Source of the DNA: an uncultured Acholeplasmataceae bacterium
GTDB lineage: Bacteria; Bacillota_I; Bacilli_A; RF39; UBA660
Direction: 5' to 3'
NCBI GenBank assembly: GCA_905203475.1
Contig: CAJKWD010000003.1
Span: 1 to 63,451, forward strand
Length of the DNA stretch: 63,451 nt
Below are positions 33,794 through 42,602 of the stretch, piece after piece (within the stretch, counting starts at the first letter, position 1; every line of letters begins with the position of its first letter). Under the pieces are notes generated by a model that had not been told where the DNA came from, did no database searches, and saw only the letters and a list, made by a program, of their open reading frames with translations. Made by a program: the position numbers and the translations under genes.

Positions 33794-34285
33794 ATGAAAA
33801 TAAAATACATTATTATATTTATATTATTAGCGCTTGTCTTCATAATGAGTTTTATAATTCTTTCTAATAAGCATCATAAAAGTACAACAAAAGATATAAA
33901 TAAAATCAAGCAGAAACAAGAAGAAGGTGATAATATCAGATTAAATATGACGGTAAATCATACAGCTTATACAGTTGTGTTAGAAGATAATGAGACAGCA
34001 AGAGAACTTGTTCGTATGCTTCCTCTGACATTAGAGATGAATGAATTAAATGGTAATGAGAAATACTATTATTTTGATACTTCATTTTCTACGAATGAAG
34101 AAAACATTGGGATGATTCAAAATGGAGATTTGATGATTTATGGAAATAATTGTCTCGTATTATTTTATGATTCCTTTTCTACTACTTATCGATATACGAG
34201 AGTAGGATATGTAGAAAATGCTGAAAATCTTGCTAGTATATTAGGAAATAGCGCTATAACGATTACATTGGAACAAAAGAAATAG
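33794..34285 (+). CDS. Membrane-anchored cyclophilin-like fold protein
   Basis: A 163-residue protein with an N-terminal signal anchor (YIIIFILLALVFIMSFIIL) and the bacterial cyclophilin-like domain: MTVNHTAYTVVLEDNETARE, LVRMLPLTLEMNELNGNEKY, GDLMIYGNNCLVLFYDSFS. This family (TM1367-like) shares the cyclophilin barrel but is not a proven prolyl isomerase. No good Shine-Dalgarno site is visible; the start follows the rarA stop by one base, so translation is probably coupled. It probably faces the outside of the cell. Confidence 0.88.
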   Translation: MKIKYIIIFILLALVFIMSFIILSNKHHKSTTKDINKIKQKQEEGDNIRLNMTVNHTAYTVVLEDNETARELVRMLPLTLEMNELNGNEKYYYFDTSFSTNEENIGMIQNGDLMIYGNNCLVLFYDSFSTTYRYTRVGYVENAENLASILGNSAITITLEQKK

Positions 34286-34304
34286 AGAAATCTATTTCTT
34301 TTTT
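34278..34304 (+). terminator. Terminator
   Basis: AGAAATAGA / TCTATTTCT stem, loop GAAA, then T run at the end of the cyclophilin-like gene. Confidence 0.85.
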
Positions 34305-34305
34305 A

Positions 34306-34334
34306 TTGACAACTGTCATATACTGTTATATACT
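34306..34334 (+). promoter_or_regulatory. Promoter of the GntR-ABC operon
   Basis: Consensus TTGACA (34306-34311), 17-base spacer, TATACT (34329-34334). The operator palindrome overlaps the -10 box. Confidence 0.85.
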
Positions 34335-34345
34335 GTGTATAACAG
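34323..34345 (+). promoter_or_regulatory. GntR (YtrA-type) operator
   Basis: Perfect 8-bp inverted repeat CTGTTATA (34323-34330) and TATAACAG (34338-34345) with a 7-base spacer, covering the -10 box. A further half-site-like ACTGTCATA lies just upstream. Autorepression by the GntR protein encoded directly downstream is the simplest reading. Confidence 0.75.
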
Positions 34346-34358
34346 TTGAGGTGATATC

Positions 34359-34739
34359 ATGAAATTAGTGATTAGTAATAGTAGTTCTGTTCCTATTTAT
34401 GAGCAAATTAAAAATGCAATCATAGAACAGATTATGAGTGGTGAATTAGAAGAAAATGAAGCGCTTCCTTCTATTCGCAGTCTAGCTCAAGATATCAAAA
34501 TTAGTGTCATGACCATAAAAAAATCGTACGATGAACTTGAAAAAGAAGGTTATATTATTTCTAGACAAGGAAAGGGTACTTTTGTCGCACCAAAAAATAT
34601 GGAATTATTAAAGGAACAAAAGCAAAAAGAAATAGAAACCTATCTTTCTAAGATCATTGATATTAGTCACTGTTATCAAATTTCAAAAGATGAAATTATC
34701 GATCTTTTCGAATTCATGTATGGGAGTGAAGAAAAATGA
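34359..34739 (+). CDS. GntR-family regulator (YtrA subfamily)
   Basis: A 126-residue regulator. Winged-helix DNA-binding domain PIYEQIKNAIIEQIMSGEL, PSIRSLAQDIKISVMTIKKSYDEL, with the wing SRQGKGTFVAP, then a short helical dimerisation tail. The short C-terminus and the following ABC genes mark the YtrA group. The stop and the ATPase start overlap (ATGA). These regulators usually repress their own ABC operon until cell-wall-active antibiotics or other stress relieve it (family knowledge). Confidence 0.93.
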   Translation: MKLVISNSSSVPIYEQIKNAIIEQIMSGELEENEALPSIRSLAQDIKISVMTIKKSYDELEKEGYIISRQGKGTFVAPKNMELLKEQKQKEIETYLSKIIDISHCYQISKDEIIDLFEFMYGSEEK

Positions 34740-35566
34740 ACAATGTGATTCAAATTAATCAACTTGTAAAGAAGTATCAAAATTTTCAATTAGGACCATT
34801 AACGGTTTCTATTCCAAAGGGAATGATTATTGGTTTAATTGGAGAAAATGGTGCAGGTAAAACAACATTGATGAAGTCAATGCTAGGAATTATTCATCCT
34901 GATTCGGGAGATATTCAAATGAAAGAAGAACATGTTGGTGTTGTCCTAGATCAATCTTTTTTTCCTGAATTATTGACTGCCAATGATATTCATTTGATTA
35001 TGAAAGATATTTATTCGACTTGGGATCAAACATTATTTTTTGATTATTTAAAGCGATTTCAATTGCCAAAAAATAAAATGATAAAAGAAATGTCCAAAGG
35101 AATGAGAAAGAAACTAGAAATTGTTACCGCACTTTCTCATCATCCATCTTTATTGATATTAGATGAACCAACCAGTGGTTTAGATCCTGTTGTAAGAAAT
35201 GAAGTATTAGATTTATTTTTAGAGTTTATTCAAGATGAACAACATACGATCTTATTCTCAACACATATTACTAGTGATCTAGAACATATTTCTGACTATA
35301 TTATTTTTTTAGATCAAGGACAAATCGTATTACAAGAAGAAAGAAATATTCTACAAAATGATTATGGTATTTTAAAATGTGGTTTAAAAGAGTTTGAACA
35401 AGTAGATCCTAAAGATTATTTATATTATAAAAAGGGAAAGTATCAATGTGAAATGCTTATTAAAGAGAAAGATAAAATACTGAAAAAATATAAGAATATG
35501 GTGATTGATCCAATTACATTAGAAGAATTAATGATACTTACAATTAAGGGGGTAAAATCATGCTAG
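34736..35566 (+). CDS. ABC transporter ATP-binding protein
   Basis: A 276-residue ATPase with Walker A GENGAGKTTLMKSM (about 36-49), signature MSKGMRKKLEIV, Walker B LLILDEPTSGLDP and H-loop FSTHITSDL. It groups with YtrB-like ATPases coupled to small ABC-2 permeases. It overlaps the regulator by 4 bases and the permease by 7, a compact three-gene operon. Substrate unknown. Confidence 0.93.
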   Translation: MNNVIQINQLVKKYQNFQLGPLTVSIPKGMIIGLIGENGAGKTTLMKSMLGIIHPDSGDIQMKEEHVGVVLDQSFFPELLTANDIHLIMKDIYSTWDQTLFFDYLKRFQLPKNKMIKEMSKGMRKKLEIVTALSHHPSLLILDEPTSGLDPVVRNEVLDLFLEFIQDEQHTILFSTHITSDLEHISDYIIFLDQGQIVLQEERNILQNDYGILKCGLKEFEQVDPKDYLYYKKGKYQCEMLIKEKDKILKKYKNMVIDPITLEELMILTIKGVKSC

Positions 35567-36192
35567 GTCTAATCAAAAAAGATTTATTGATTATGAAAAA
35601 TAATTTAAAATATTTTTTATTGATGATTCTTGTGTTTGCATTTTTTGCGAAAGAAAGTAATATCATTTATTTTATTCCAATCTTTATTAGCATCATGATT
35701 TTTATCACAACATTTAGTTATGATGATTATAATAAATGGAATACTTATGCGATTACTTTACCACTGTCTAGAAAAAAGATTGTACTGGCAAAATATGTGA
35801 CTAGTCTATTACTTATGATAGGAACTGTATTGATTACATTTTTACTTTCATTTCTTGTTGGTACAGTCAATCATTCATTTCATTTTGATGAAGTATTTCC
35901 AATGATATTTGGAGGATTATTTGCTCTTGTTTTACTCCAATCATTTATGTATCCACTCATCTATAAATTCGGAACAGAAAAGGGTAGAATCGGTTTATTT
36001 GTAGGTGTATTTGCAGTCAGTGGACTTGTAGGTTACCTAATAAACCGTGTAAAAATTAATCCAACTGCACTCACTGGTTTTATTCAGTTCTTTAATCAAT
36101 ATGGAATCTTATTACTCTCTATTGTAATGGTGATTCTATTTGTAGGTTCTTATTTTGTTTCCAAGGGAATCTATTTGAAGAAAGAGTTTTAA
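35560..36192 (+). CDS. ABC-2 type permease
   Basis: A 210-residue membrane protein with about six hydrophobic segments (YFLLMILVFAFFAK, FIPIFISIMIFITTF, LLLMIGTVLITFLLSFLVG, IFGGLFALVLLQSFMYPLI, GLFVGVFAVSGLVGYL, GILLLSIVMVILFVGSYFV). The early YDDYNKWNTYAITLPLSR motif is shared by small ABC-2 permeases of GntR-linked operons. Its 3' end and terminator form the first copy of the 41-bp repeat described below. Confidence 0.88.
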   Translation: MLGLIKKDLLIMKNNLKYFLLMILVFAFFAKESNIIYFIPIFISIMIFITTFSYDDYNKWNTYAITLPLSRKKIVLAKYVTSLLLMIGTVLITFLLSFLVGTVNHSFHFDEVFPMIFGGLFALVLLQSFMYPLIYKFGTEKGRIGLFVGVFAVSGLVGYLINRVKINPTALTGFIQFFNQYGILLLSIVMVILFVGSYFVSKGIYLKKEF

Positions 36193-36207
36193 ATTCTTTC
36201 TTTTTTT
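36167..36207 (+). repeat. 41-bp direct repeat, left copy
   Basis: Identical to 37104-37144. It covers the last eight codons and stop of the permease gene plus its terminator hairpin (GAAAGA/TCTTTC with T run). Confidence 0.95.
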
Positions 36208-37103
36208 GTTAGAAAATCAAGAATTTTAAAGTATAAAAAAAGAGGAGGAGAAAATATATAAACTCTCAGTGTTGAATCTGAGTTATTTTTTTAGAATATT
36301 CTCTTTCACCCATAATATATCTTCTATGGATTTATTAATATTAAATCTCCCATTACCAATTGGATAAAATATGGAATAACATTTATATTCTTTTCCATTG
36401 ATTTTTTTTATAAATTCTTTTTTTCGACATTGTGAAACTGATATTTTTTCGTTAAGAAAAACTGTACTAACTTGGTTTCCAAATAAAATGATTACTTTAG
36501 GATTGATTATTTCTATCTCTTTTTCTAACCAACTTAGATATTGTTTATATACTGTATTTGGAATAGGCCTAGCATTAAGTTGTGTACATTTACCTAAATT
36601 CGTGATAAAGATTTTATTTTTTTTCACTTCGTTATATACTTTTTCAGCAAATTCTTCATCCCACTCACTTGATTTTTTGTTTTTAATTTCATTATATATA
36701 TCAATATCAAATAGATTCGTTGCAACAAATAAGTCCCAAATGTTTTTTGTTCCAATCCATGGAGCTCTAATACCATTCCAAGACGGATCAGAAGCAATAT
36801 TTTTTGATGTTGGGTTCATAAAAACGAAGCATATATCTGGATTTTTATCACATCCACCAAAGTTAATTGATTTCAATGATTGATCTCCATAAACTTGTTG
36901 CATCTTTTCATATTCTTTTTTTAATTCTTCTAAGCCCATATACGCCTCCAAAAAACTTATTTCATACACCATTATAGCATATATCAGACTTTGTTTGGAA
37001 GCTAATATAAAAAAGTGAATGGAGTGATAAATCGCATAATACTGTTAGGGGTCTTTCTTGTAATTTGATATACTGAATATTAAAATTTCTTCCTTTTTCA
37101 GAG
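36208..37103. mobile_element. Candidate 0.9-kb inserted cassette between direct repeats
   Basis: The 896 bases between the two 41-bp repeats hold one minus-strand gene and AT-rich flanks. Removing one repeat plus the insert would place the permease terminator directly before the copA ribosome site, a natural junction. No integrase, transposase or inverted terminal repeat is visible, so the mechanism is open. The left flank contains an orphan GAGGAGGAG (36242-36250) not followed by a start codon. Confidence 0.5.
36283..36939 (-). CDS. Uracil-DNA glycosylase superfamily-like protein
   Basis: A 218-residue protein on the minus strand. Strand 1 and its loop (DICFVFMNPTSKN) sit where family 4/5 glycosylases have the GxxPG motif. 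IRAPWIGTKNIWDLF matches the G.PFVG..G..L region. Later come KVIILFGNQVSTVFL and YPIGNGRFNIN, the latter in place of the HPSP-type motif. Catalytic residues are not conserved clearly enough to claim uracil excision; a different modified base or a defence role is possible. ATG 36939 has GGAGGCGTAT upstream. A promoter (TTCCAA, 18 bases, TATAAT) is readable on the minus strand at 37000-36971. Confidence 0.65.
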   Translation of the reverse strand: MGLEELKKEYEKMQQVYGDQSLKSINFGGCDKNPDICFVFMNPTSKNIASDPSWNGIRAPWIGTKNIWDLFVATNLFDIDIYNEIKNKKSSEWDEEFAEKVYNEVKKNKIFITNLGKCTQLNARPIPNTVYKQYLSWLEKEIEIINPKVIILFGNQVSTVFLNEKISVSQCRKKEFIKKINGKEYKCYSIFYPIGNGRFNINKSIEDILWVKENILKK

Positions 37104-37144
37104 AATCTATTTGAAGAAAGAGTTTTAAATTCTTTCTTTTTTTT
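37104..37144 (+). repeat. 41-bp direct repeat, right copy
   Basis: Second copy of 36167-36207. It carries a relic of the permease 3' end and terminator without the rest of that gene, immediately upstream of copA. Confidence 0.95.
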
Positions 37145-37168
37145 GATATACTAATAGTAGGTGAGATC

Positions 37169-39361
37169 ATGAAACAAGTTATTTTGAAAATTGGGGGAAT
37201 GAGTTGTAGTGCTTGTTCTAACGGTTTGGAAAAATATTTAAATAAACAAGAAAAAATAGAGAGTGCAACTGTGAATTTAGTTCTTGCACAAGCAAAGATT
37301 GTATATGAAGATACACTATCTATTTCTGATATCGAACAGATGGTAGAAGATTCTGGATTTGAAAGTCTAGGTGTCTATGATCCAAAAAAAGAAGAGAAAG
37401 AACAAGGAATTCCTAAGTCATTTTATATCTTCTTAATTCTAGCACTCATTCTTTTATATATTTCTATGGCGCATATGGTTGGTCTTCCAACCTTAACATA
37501 TTTGAATATGGATTTATATCCTAAAGTATATGGAATTACTTTATTATTATTGACCATTCCATTTCTCTTTTATGGAAGAGATCTATTCCAAAGTGGTATC
37601 AAAAATATCATCCATAAAACACCAAATATGGATACTCTGGTTACCATTGGTGTCTTTAGTAGTTTTTTATATAGCTGTTACAGCTTATTACAGGTATTTT
37701 TAGTGGATACAAGTGCCGTTCATCATCTTTATTTTGAATCTGCTGCGATTGTTATTTTCTTTGTCAAAATGGGACGTTTATTAGATGATAGAAGTAAAGC
37801 AAAAACGAAAGAAGCAATTCAAGAATTAGTTCAAATAACACCTGAGAGCGCACTACTCTTAACGGAACATGGAGAACGAGAAGTAACCATTGATGAAGTG
37901 AAAGTAGGCGATATCTTAATTGTCAAACCAGGAATGAAATTAGCTGTTGATGGGGTTGTTACAAGTGGTAAGTCCCATGTTGATGAGTCCTTTGTGACAG
38001 GAGAATCAAAACCAGTCACAAAAGAAAAAGGAAGTTCTGTTGTGGCAGGAAGTATGAACTATGATGGATACTTAGAATATGAGGCAAAACGCATCGGAAA
38101 AGATTCCACAATATCAGAAATTGTTAATTTAGTCATCGAAGCAACCAATACCAAAGCCCCAATTGCTCGTATAGCCGATACCATCAGTGGTTATTTTGTC
38201 CCAGCCATTATTATTATTGCAATTTTAACCCTCTTTGGTTATTTATTACTTGGATATCCGTTATCAGAAGCAGTGATTTCTTTTGTAACCGTTTTAGTTG
38301 TTGCTTGTCCATGTGCTTTAGGACTTGCAACCCCACTAGCTATTGTCGTTAGTATGGGAACGAGTGCTAAACAAGGTATTTTAATTAAGACCAGTGAAAC
38401 ATTAGAAAATGCCCATAAAGTAGATAAAATTATCTTTGATAAAACAGGAACATTAACCTATGGAAATTTACGTATTTCACATATGGTTACGAATATGAAT
38501 GTACAGGAATTACTATCCATGGTTGGTAGTCTAGAAGAAAAATCAACACATCCGATTCGCAATGCTTTTCTTATAGAACTAGAACAACAACAGATTCATA
38601 AAAAAGAAGTAGAACAATTCCAAAATATCGCAGGAATTGGATTATCTGGTGTCATCGATGGTAAAGAAATTTATGTTGGAAATCAAAAACTATTTTCTAA
38701 ATTAAAAATAGAAGAAAAATACAAGCAAGAAAAAGAAACATGGACGAAGAAAGGAAATAGTTTAGTATATGTCTTTATTGAAAAGAAAGCAGTTGCTTTA
38801 TTTGGAGTATCAGATATTGTACGTGAAGATGCCAAAGAGACAATTCATACACTACAAGAAGAGGGTAAAGAAATTGTCATGTTAACCGGAGATGATGAAG
38901 TAACAGCTTCTGTCATTGCCAAAAAATTAGGAATTACGCATGTGATTGCTGGTGTCATGCCAAAAGAGAAAACAAAAATGATTCGCACATGGAAAGAGCA
39001 AAACGAAAAAGTGATGATGGTAGGGGATGGAATTAACGATGCACCATCTTTAAGTGAAGCAACGATTGGTGTTAGTATTCATAGTGGAACAGATATTGCC
39101 ATGAATTCTGCTGATGTTATTTTAATGAGAGATGATCTGAAAGGCCTCATAACACTATTAAAAATCAGTAAAAAGACTTATCGCAATATCAAACAGAACT
39201 TATTTTGGGCATTTTTCTATAATGCATTGATGATTCCAATTGCCATTGGATTTTTAAAACCACTCGGTATTACTATGAATCCAATGTTTGCAGGACTGGC
39301 CATGACGTTTAGTAGTTTGACTGTTATTTTAAATGCACTGCGTTTAAAACATATTTCATAG
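37169..39361 (+). CDS. copA: P1B-type copper-exporting ATPase
   Basis: A 730-residue Cu(I) efflux pump. The N-terminal heavy-metal-associated domain has GGMSCSACSNG (about residues 8-18). Actuator TGES, the membrane CPC motif (VACPCALGLATP), the phosphorylated Asp in FDKTGTLTYG, GDGINDAPSL, and the C-terminal Cu(I) determinants YNAL and MTFSSLTVILNA are all present in order. It has a single metal-binding domain. No copper regulator is adjacent and no CopY/CsoR box is visible. It follows the right 41-bp repeat and runs into gpmA. Confidence 0.95.
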   Translation: MKQVILKIGGMSCSACSNGLEKYLNKQEKIESATVNLVLAQAKIVYEDTLSISDIEQMVEDSGFESLGVYDPKKEEKEQGIPKSFYIFLILALILLYISMAHMVGLPTLTYLNMDLYPKVYGITLLLLTIPFLFYGRDLFQSGIKNIIHKTPNMDTLVTIGVFSSFLYSCYSLLQVFLVDTSAVHHLYFESAAIVIFFVKMGRLLDDRSKAKTKEAIQELVQITPESALLLTEHGEREVTIDEVKVGDILIVKPGMKLAVDGVVTSGKSHVDESFVTGESKPVTKEKGSSVVAGSMNYDGYLEYEAKRIGKDSTISEIVNLVIEATNTKAPIARIADTISGYFVPAIIIIAILTLFGYLLLGYPLSEAVISFVTVLVVACPCALGLATPLAIVVSMGTSAKQGILIKTSETLENAHKVDKIIFDKTGTLTYGNLRISHMVTNMNVQELLSMVGSLEEKSTHPIRNAFLIELEQQQIHKKEVEQFQNIAGIGLSGVIDGKEIYVGNQKLFSKLKIEEKYKQEKETWTKKGNSLVYVFIEKKAVALFGVSDIVREDAKETIHTLQEEGKEIVMLTGDDEVTASVIAKKLGITHVIAGVMPKEKTKMIRTWKEQNEKVMMVGDGINDAPSLSEATIGVSIHSGTDIAMNSADVILMRDDLKGLITLLKISKKTYRNIKQNLFWAFFYNALMIPIAIGFLKPLGITMNPMFAGLAMTFSSLTVILNALRLKHIS

Positions 39362-39375
39362 AAAGAGGGAATAAA

Positions 39376-40071
39376 ATGATAAAATTAGTATTAGTAAGAC
39401 ATGGACAAAGTATTTGGAATTTAGAAAATCGCTTTACTGGATGGACAGATGTTCCATTATCAGATCAAGGTATCAAAGAGGCCAAAGAAGCGGGAATGGT
39501 GTTAAAAGAAAAAGGATTTACATTTGATTTAGCATTCACTTCTGTTTTAAAAAGAGCCGAAGATACGCTAGATTATATATTAAAAGAGATGAATTTAAGT
39601 GATATTGAAATTCGTCACAGTTGGCGATTAAATGAAAGACATTATGGTGCTTTACAAGGGCTCAATAAAGATGATACAAAGAAGAAATACGGAGAAGAAC
39701 AAGTCAAGTTATGGAGACGTAGTGCAGATGTAAGACCCCCTGCTTTAACAAAAGAAGATGAACGTTATCCAGGACATGACCCCAAATACAAAGATTTAAC
39801 AGAAGAAGAATTACCGACAACAGAAAATTTAATCGACACGATAAACCGTGTTATTCATTATTGGAATACAGATATTAAACAAGAATTAGAAAATGGTAGA
39901 CAGGTAATTATAGTCGCTCATGGTAATAGTTTAAGAGGACTTATGAAGTATTTAGACAACATGAGTGATGAAGAAGTGATGAATTTAGAAATTGAAACAG
40001 GAAATCCCATTCTGTATGAATTACATGATGATTTAACACCAATTCGCCATTACTATTTAAAACAAAAATAA
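39376..40071 (+). CDS. gpmA: 2,3-bisphosphoglycerate-dependent phosphoglycerate mutase
   Basis: Interconverts 3- and 2-phosphoglycerate in glycolysis through a phospho-His intermediate. The 231-residue protein has LVRHGQSIWNLENRFTGWTD with the catalytic His, the substrate Arg/Glu region RLNERHYGALQGLNK and the second His in VAHGNSLRG. Length and motifs are those of GpmA rather than broad-specificity phosphatases. It starts 14 bases after copA, so they may be cotranscribed, although the functions are unrelated. Confidence 0.95.
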   Translation: MIKLVLVRHGQSIWNLENRFTGWTDVPLSDQGIKEAKEAGMVLKEKGFTFDLAFTSVLKRAEDTLDYILKEMNLSDIEIRHSWRLNERHYGALQGLNKDDTKKKYGEEQVKLWRRSADVRPPALTKEDERYPGHDPKYKDLTEEELPTTENLIDTINRVIHYWNTDIKQELENGRQVIIVAHGNSLRGLMKYLDNMSDEEVMNLEIETGNPILYELHDDLTPIRHYYLKQK

Positions 40072-40091
40072 AAAAATATTTAATATCTATT

Positions 40092-40114
40092 AGGCAGTTT
40101 TAGCTGCCTTTTTT
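40092..40114 (+). terminator. Terminator of gpmA
   Basis: AGGCAG / CTGCCT stem with a 6-nt loop and six T. Confidence 0.85.
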
Positions 40115-40168
40115 AGTTGCGTTCAATTATGTTTTTTGATATGATGAGAAAGTAGAAAGTAGGAACTT

Positions 40169-41401
40169 ATGAGAAAATATATCTGTATTTTTTTTACCAT
40201 TTTATGTTTTTTCCCAGCCGTAGTAATAGCTAGTGAAGTGCCTGAAATTTCATCGGAAGCAGCCGTTCTTTATCAGTTGAATGAAGATAAAGTAATCTAT
40301 GAGAAAAATAGTCATGAAAAACTAGCTCCAGCTAGTCTTACGAAAGTGATGACTGTATTGGTTGCTGTAGAAAAGATAGATCATTTAGATCAAAAAGTGA
40401 CTTTGACCGATGAAATGTTTCGAGGACTAAAAGAAGAAAATGCTTCAATTGCTGGTTTTTACGTAGGAGAAACGGTTACTTATCGTGATTTACTCTACGG
40501 TGCTTTATTTCCATCGGGAGGAGATGCGACGCAAGCTCTAGCCATTCTTCTTTATGATAATAAAGAAAATTTTGTTACCCGTATGAATGAAAAAGCAAAA
40601 GAGATTGGAATGAAAAATACGCATTTTGAAAATGAGACTGGCTTACCAGATGATAATCATTATTCCACGGCTTCTGATATGGCATTGCTTTTAAAAACAG
40701 CACTTCAAAACAAGGTATTTTATGAATTATTTACAACAAAAGAATATACAACGAGTAATGGAAAACATACTTGGATACCATCTTATTTAAAAACTGCAAA
40801 TACTTATGGAATTACAGTAGATTCTATTTTAGGAGGAAAAACAGGATTTACCAATGAGGCTGGATATTGTCTAGCTAGTATCGCAACCTATGATGATGTT
40901 GATTATTTACTTGTTACATTACATGCTCCTACTGATGGAAGTAGAGCAGGAGCTGTCATCAATAGTATGCGTATTTATAACTATTTTGGTACAAACTATG
41001 GATATACAACGATTGCCAAAAAGAATACACCCATCTATACTGTGAAGACGAAGAAGTATGCTGACAAAAAAGAAGTGACAGTGATACCACATGATGATAT
41101 TTCATATTATTTACCAAAAGAAATAGATCAATCACAATTGAAAATATCTTATGATGGAATCGAAGAAGCTGGTTATACAACTGAGAAAAATAATAAAGCG
41201 GGTACAATTACATATACTTATCAAGGAAACGTTTTAGGAAAAGTCCCAGTTTACTTTTCACAAGATGTTTCATTTGATACAATGTTTTTTCTAAAGTATA
41301 ATTGGTATTGGTTTGCTGGATGTTTTATTTTCATTGTAATTATAATTAAAATGACAAGAAAAAGACGTCGTAAAAAGAAGCATAAGAAAACACATAAATA
41401 A
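40169..41401 (+). CDS. D-alanyl-D-alanine carboxypeptidase (DacF-type, PBP5 family)
   Basis: A 410-residue serine peptidase trimming the terminal D-Ala of peptidoglycan stem peptides outside the cell. Signal peptide MRKYICIFFTILCFFPAVVIA, active-site SxxK in PASLTKVM (about 51-58), second motif as PSGGD where many relatives have SGN, and KTG in GGKTGFT. A PBP5 C-terminal beta domain and a membrane helix (WYWFAGCFIFIVIIIKM) before a Lys/Arg-rich tail anchor it. The hydrophobic C-terminal anchor replaces the amphipathic helix of E. coli PBP5. Confidence 0.93.
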   Translation: MRKYICIFFTILCFFPAVVIASEVPEISSEAAVLYQLNEDKVIYEKNSHEKLAPASLTKVMTVLVAVEKIDHLDQKVTLTDEMFRGLKEENASIAGFYVGETVTYRDLLYGALFPSGGDATQALAILLYDNKENFVTRMNEKAKEIGMKNTHFENETGLPDDNHYSTASDMALLLKTALQNKVFYELFTTKEYTTSNGKHTWIPSYLKTANTYGITVDSILGGKTGFTNEAGYCLASIATYDDVDYLLVTLHAPTDGSRAGAVINSMRIYNYFGTNYGYTTIAKKNTPIYTVKTKKYADKKEVTVIPHDDISYYLPKEIDQSQLKISYDGIEEAGYTTEKNNKAGTITYTYQGNVLGKVPVYFSQDVSFDTMFFLKYNWYWFAGCFIFIVIIIKMTRKRRRKKKHKKTHK

Positions 41402-41430
41402 TTGTTTGAATATAGGATTTGTGTTATACT
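41402..41430 (+). promoter_or_regulatory. Promoter
   Basis: TTGTTT (41402-41407), 17 bases, TATACT (41425-41430), ahead of the DUF2238-like gene. Confidence 0.55.
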
Positions 41431-41453
41431 AACAGAAAAAAGAAGGGATGATT

Positions 41454-42056
41454 ATGAAATATTTAAATCGTATTTTAATTGTTTTGTTTGTTGTGATTGA
41501 TGGTTGGTATGTTTACGATCGAATTAGCCGTGGAGTTTATGATCGTTTAGAAATTGCACTTGCTGTGATTCCAGTTTTATTAGGACCGTGGTTGATTCAT
41601 AAAATATTACATTATCAAATGTCAGATACATTAAAATTTGTCTATTACTTATTTACATTTGCTTGTGTCATGTTAGGAAGTGTTTTAAATTTATATAATA
41701 TTCCGGAAACGATGTGGTTTGATAAAGTAACACACTTTATTTCTGGATTCTTAACTTCAATTGTCGCATTGATGTTAATAAAGTATGGAAAGGTATCTGT
41801 CAAAAGCAAGTGGTTTATTCCTGTATACATTGTTATATTTAGTGTTGGTGTAGCTGGTTGTTGGGAATTCTTAGAATATTTCATGGATATGATTACTGGT
41901 GGGGATACGCAACATGTTTTAACGACTGGAATCGATGATTCCATGGGAGATATGTTAGTAGCAACACTTGCAAGTATTATGTTTGCAATCTATTATTATT
42001 ATCAAGTTCATTTTGCTAAAACAAATAGAATTGAAACACTAGTAGATCATTTATAG
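41454..42056 (+). CDS. DUF2238-like membrane protein
   Basis: A 200-residue protein with about six membrane segments. The conserved polar positions of the DUF2238/YjdF-like group appear: FDKVTHFISGFLTS, GCWEFLEYFMDMITGG and GIDDSMGDMLVATLAS. The His, Glu and Asp in membrane segments suggest metal or proton chemistry, but function is unknown. ATG 41454 is chosen because the GAAGGG ribosome site abuts ATG 41448. Confidence 0.8.
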   Translation: MKYLNRILIVLFVVIDGWYVYDRISRGVYDRLEIALAVIPVLLGPWLIHKILHYQMSDTLKFVYYLFTFACVMLGSVLNLYNIPETMWFDKVTHFISGFLTSIVALMLIKYGKVSVKSKWFIPVYIVIFSVGVAGCWEFLEYFMDMITGGDTQHVLTTGIDDSMGDMLVATLASIMFAIYYYYQVHFAKTNRIETLVDHL

Positions 42057-42070
42057 AAAAGAGGAAGTAT

Positions 42071-42586
42071 ATGTTACAGATTAAAAAGAATATATTTCAA
42101 GTTCAATATATAGATATGAACTTTAGACAAAGAATATATGAAAAAGAAAGTATTGTCTCTATTATGATAGATATTTCATTTTATCCAAGAGAATTAGATG
42201 GTGAAATTGTGTCGGGAACTTTTTCTGTTTTAGTAGACACGAACCAAATTCATTGTTTACAAGATTTAGAAAACAAAACATTTGATCAAGAAGTAAAAGT
42301 ATCAGCGGCTATTTCCCGCAATGGCAGTTGGGAACACTACGATGCTTATGATGGAATCTTAACTTTTATGAATTTAGATCATAACCGTATTGATTTTCAT
42401 TTAGAAAGTAAGAAAAATGAATTAGAATTAGATGGCTGTGCTACCATCATTAGTTTATATTCTACAAGTAGTAATGAAGAAACTTTAAAACAAAATTTTC
42501 AAATGAGTGATTTTTATCCAACAGTGATTAAAAAGAACATACAAAATCGTGAAATATTAAAATACTATGTAAAAAATAAAGAATAG
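42071..42586 (+). CDS. Hypothetical protein, beta-rich
   Basis: A 171-residue soluble protein without signal peptide. Alternating hydrophobic patterns (SIVSIMIDISFYPREL, GTFSVLVDTNQIHCL, RIDFHLESKKNELEL, CATIISLYS) suggest a beta sandwich, with a helical basic C-terminus. No family recognised. It lies between the DUF2238-like and PAP2 genes with 14- and 16-base gaps, so all three are probably one transcript. Confidence 0.7.
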   Translation: MLQIKKNIFQVQYIDMNFRQRIYEKESIVSIMIDISFYPRELDGEIVSGTFSVLVDTNQIHCLQDLENKTFDQEVKVSAAISRNGSWEHYDAYDGILTFMNLDHNRIDFHLESKKNELELDGCATIISLYSTSSNEETLKQNFQMSDFYPTVIKKNIQNREILKYYVKNKE

Positions 42587-42602
42587 AAAAGTAGGTGTAA
42601 CT

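Noticed and set aside
36398..36883. 161-codon open frame on the plus strand
   Set aside because: It lies antisense to the UDG-like gene, has no ribosome site, and its protein is a mirror of that gene's AT-rich coding.
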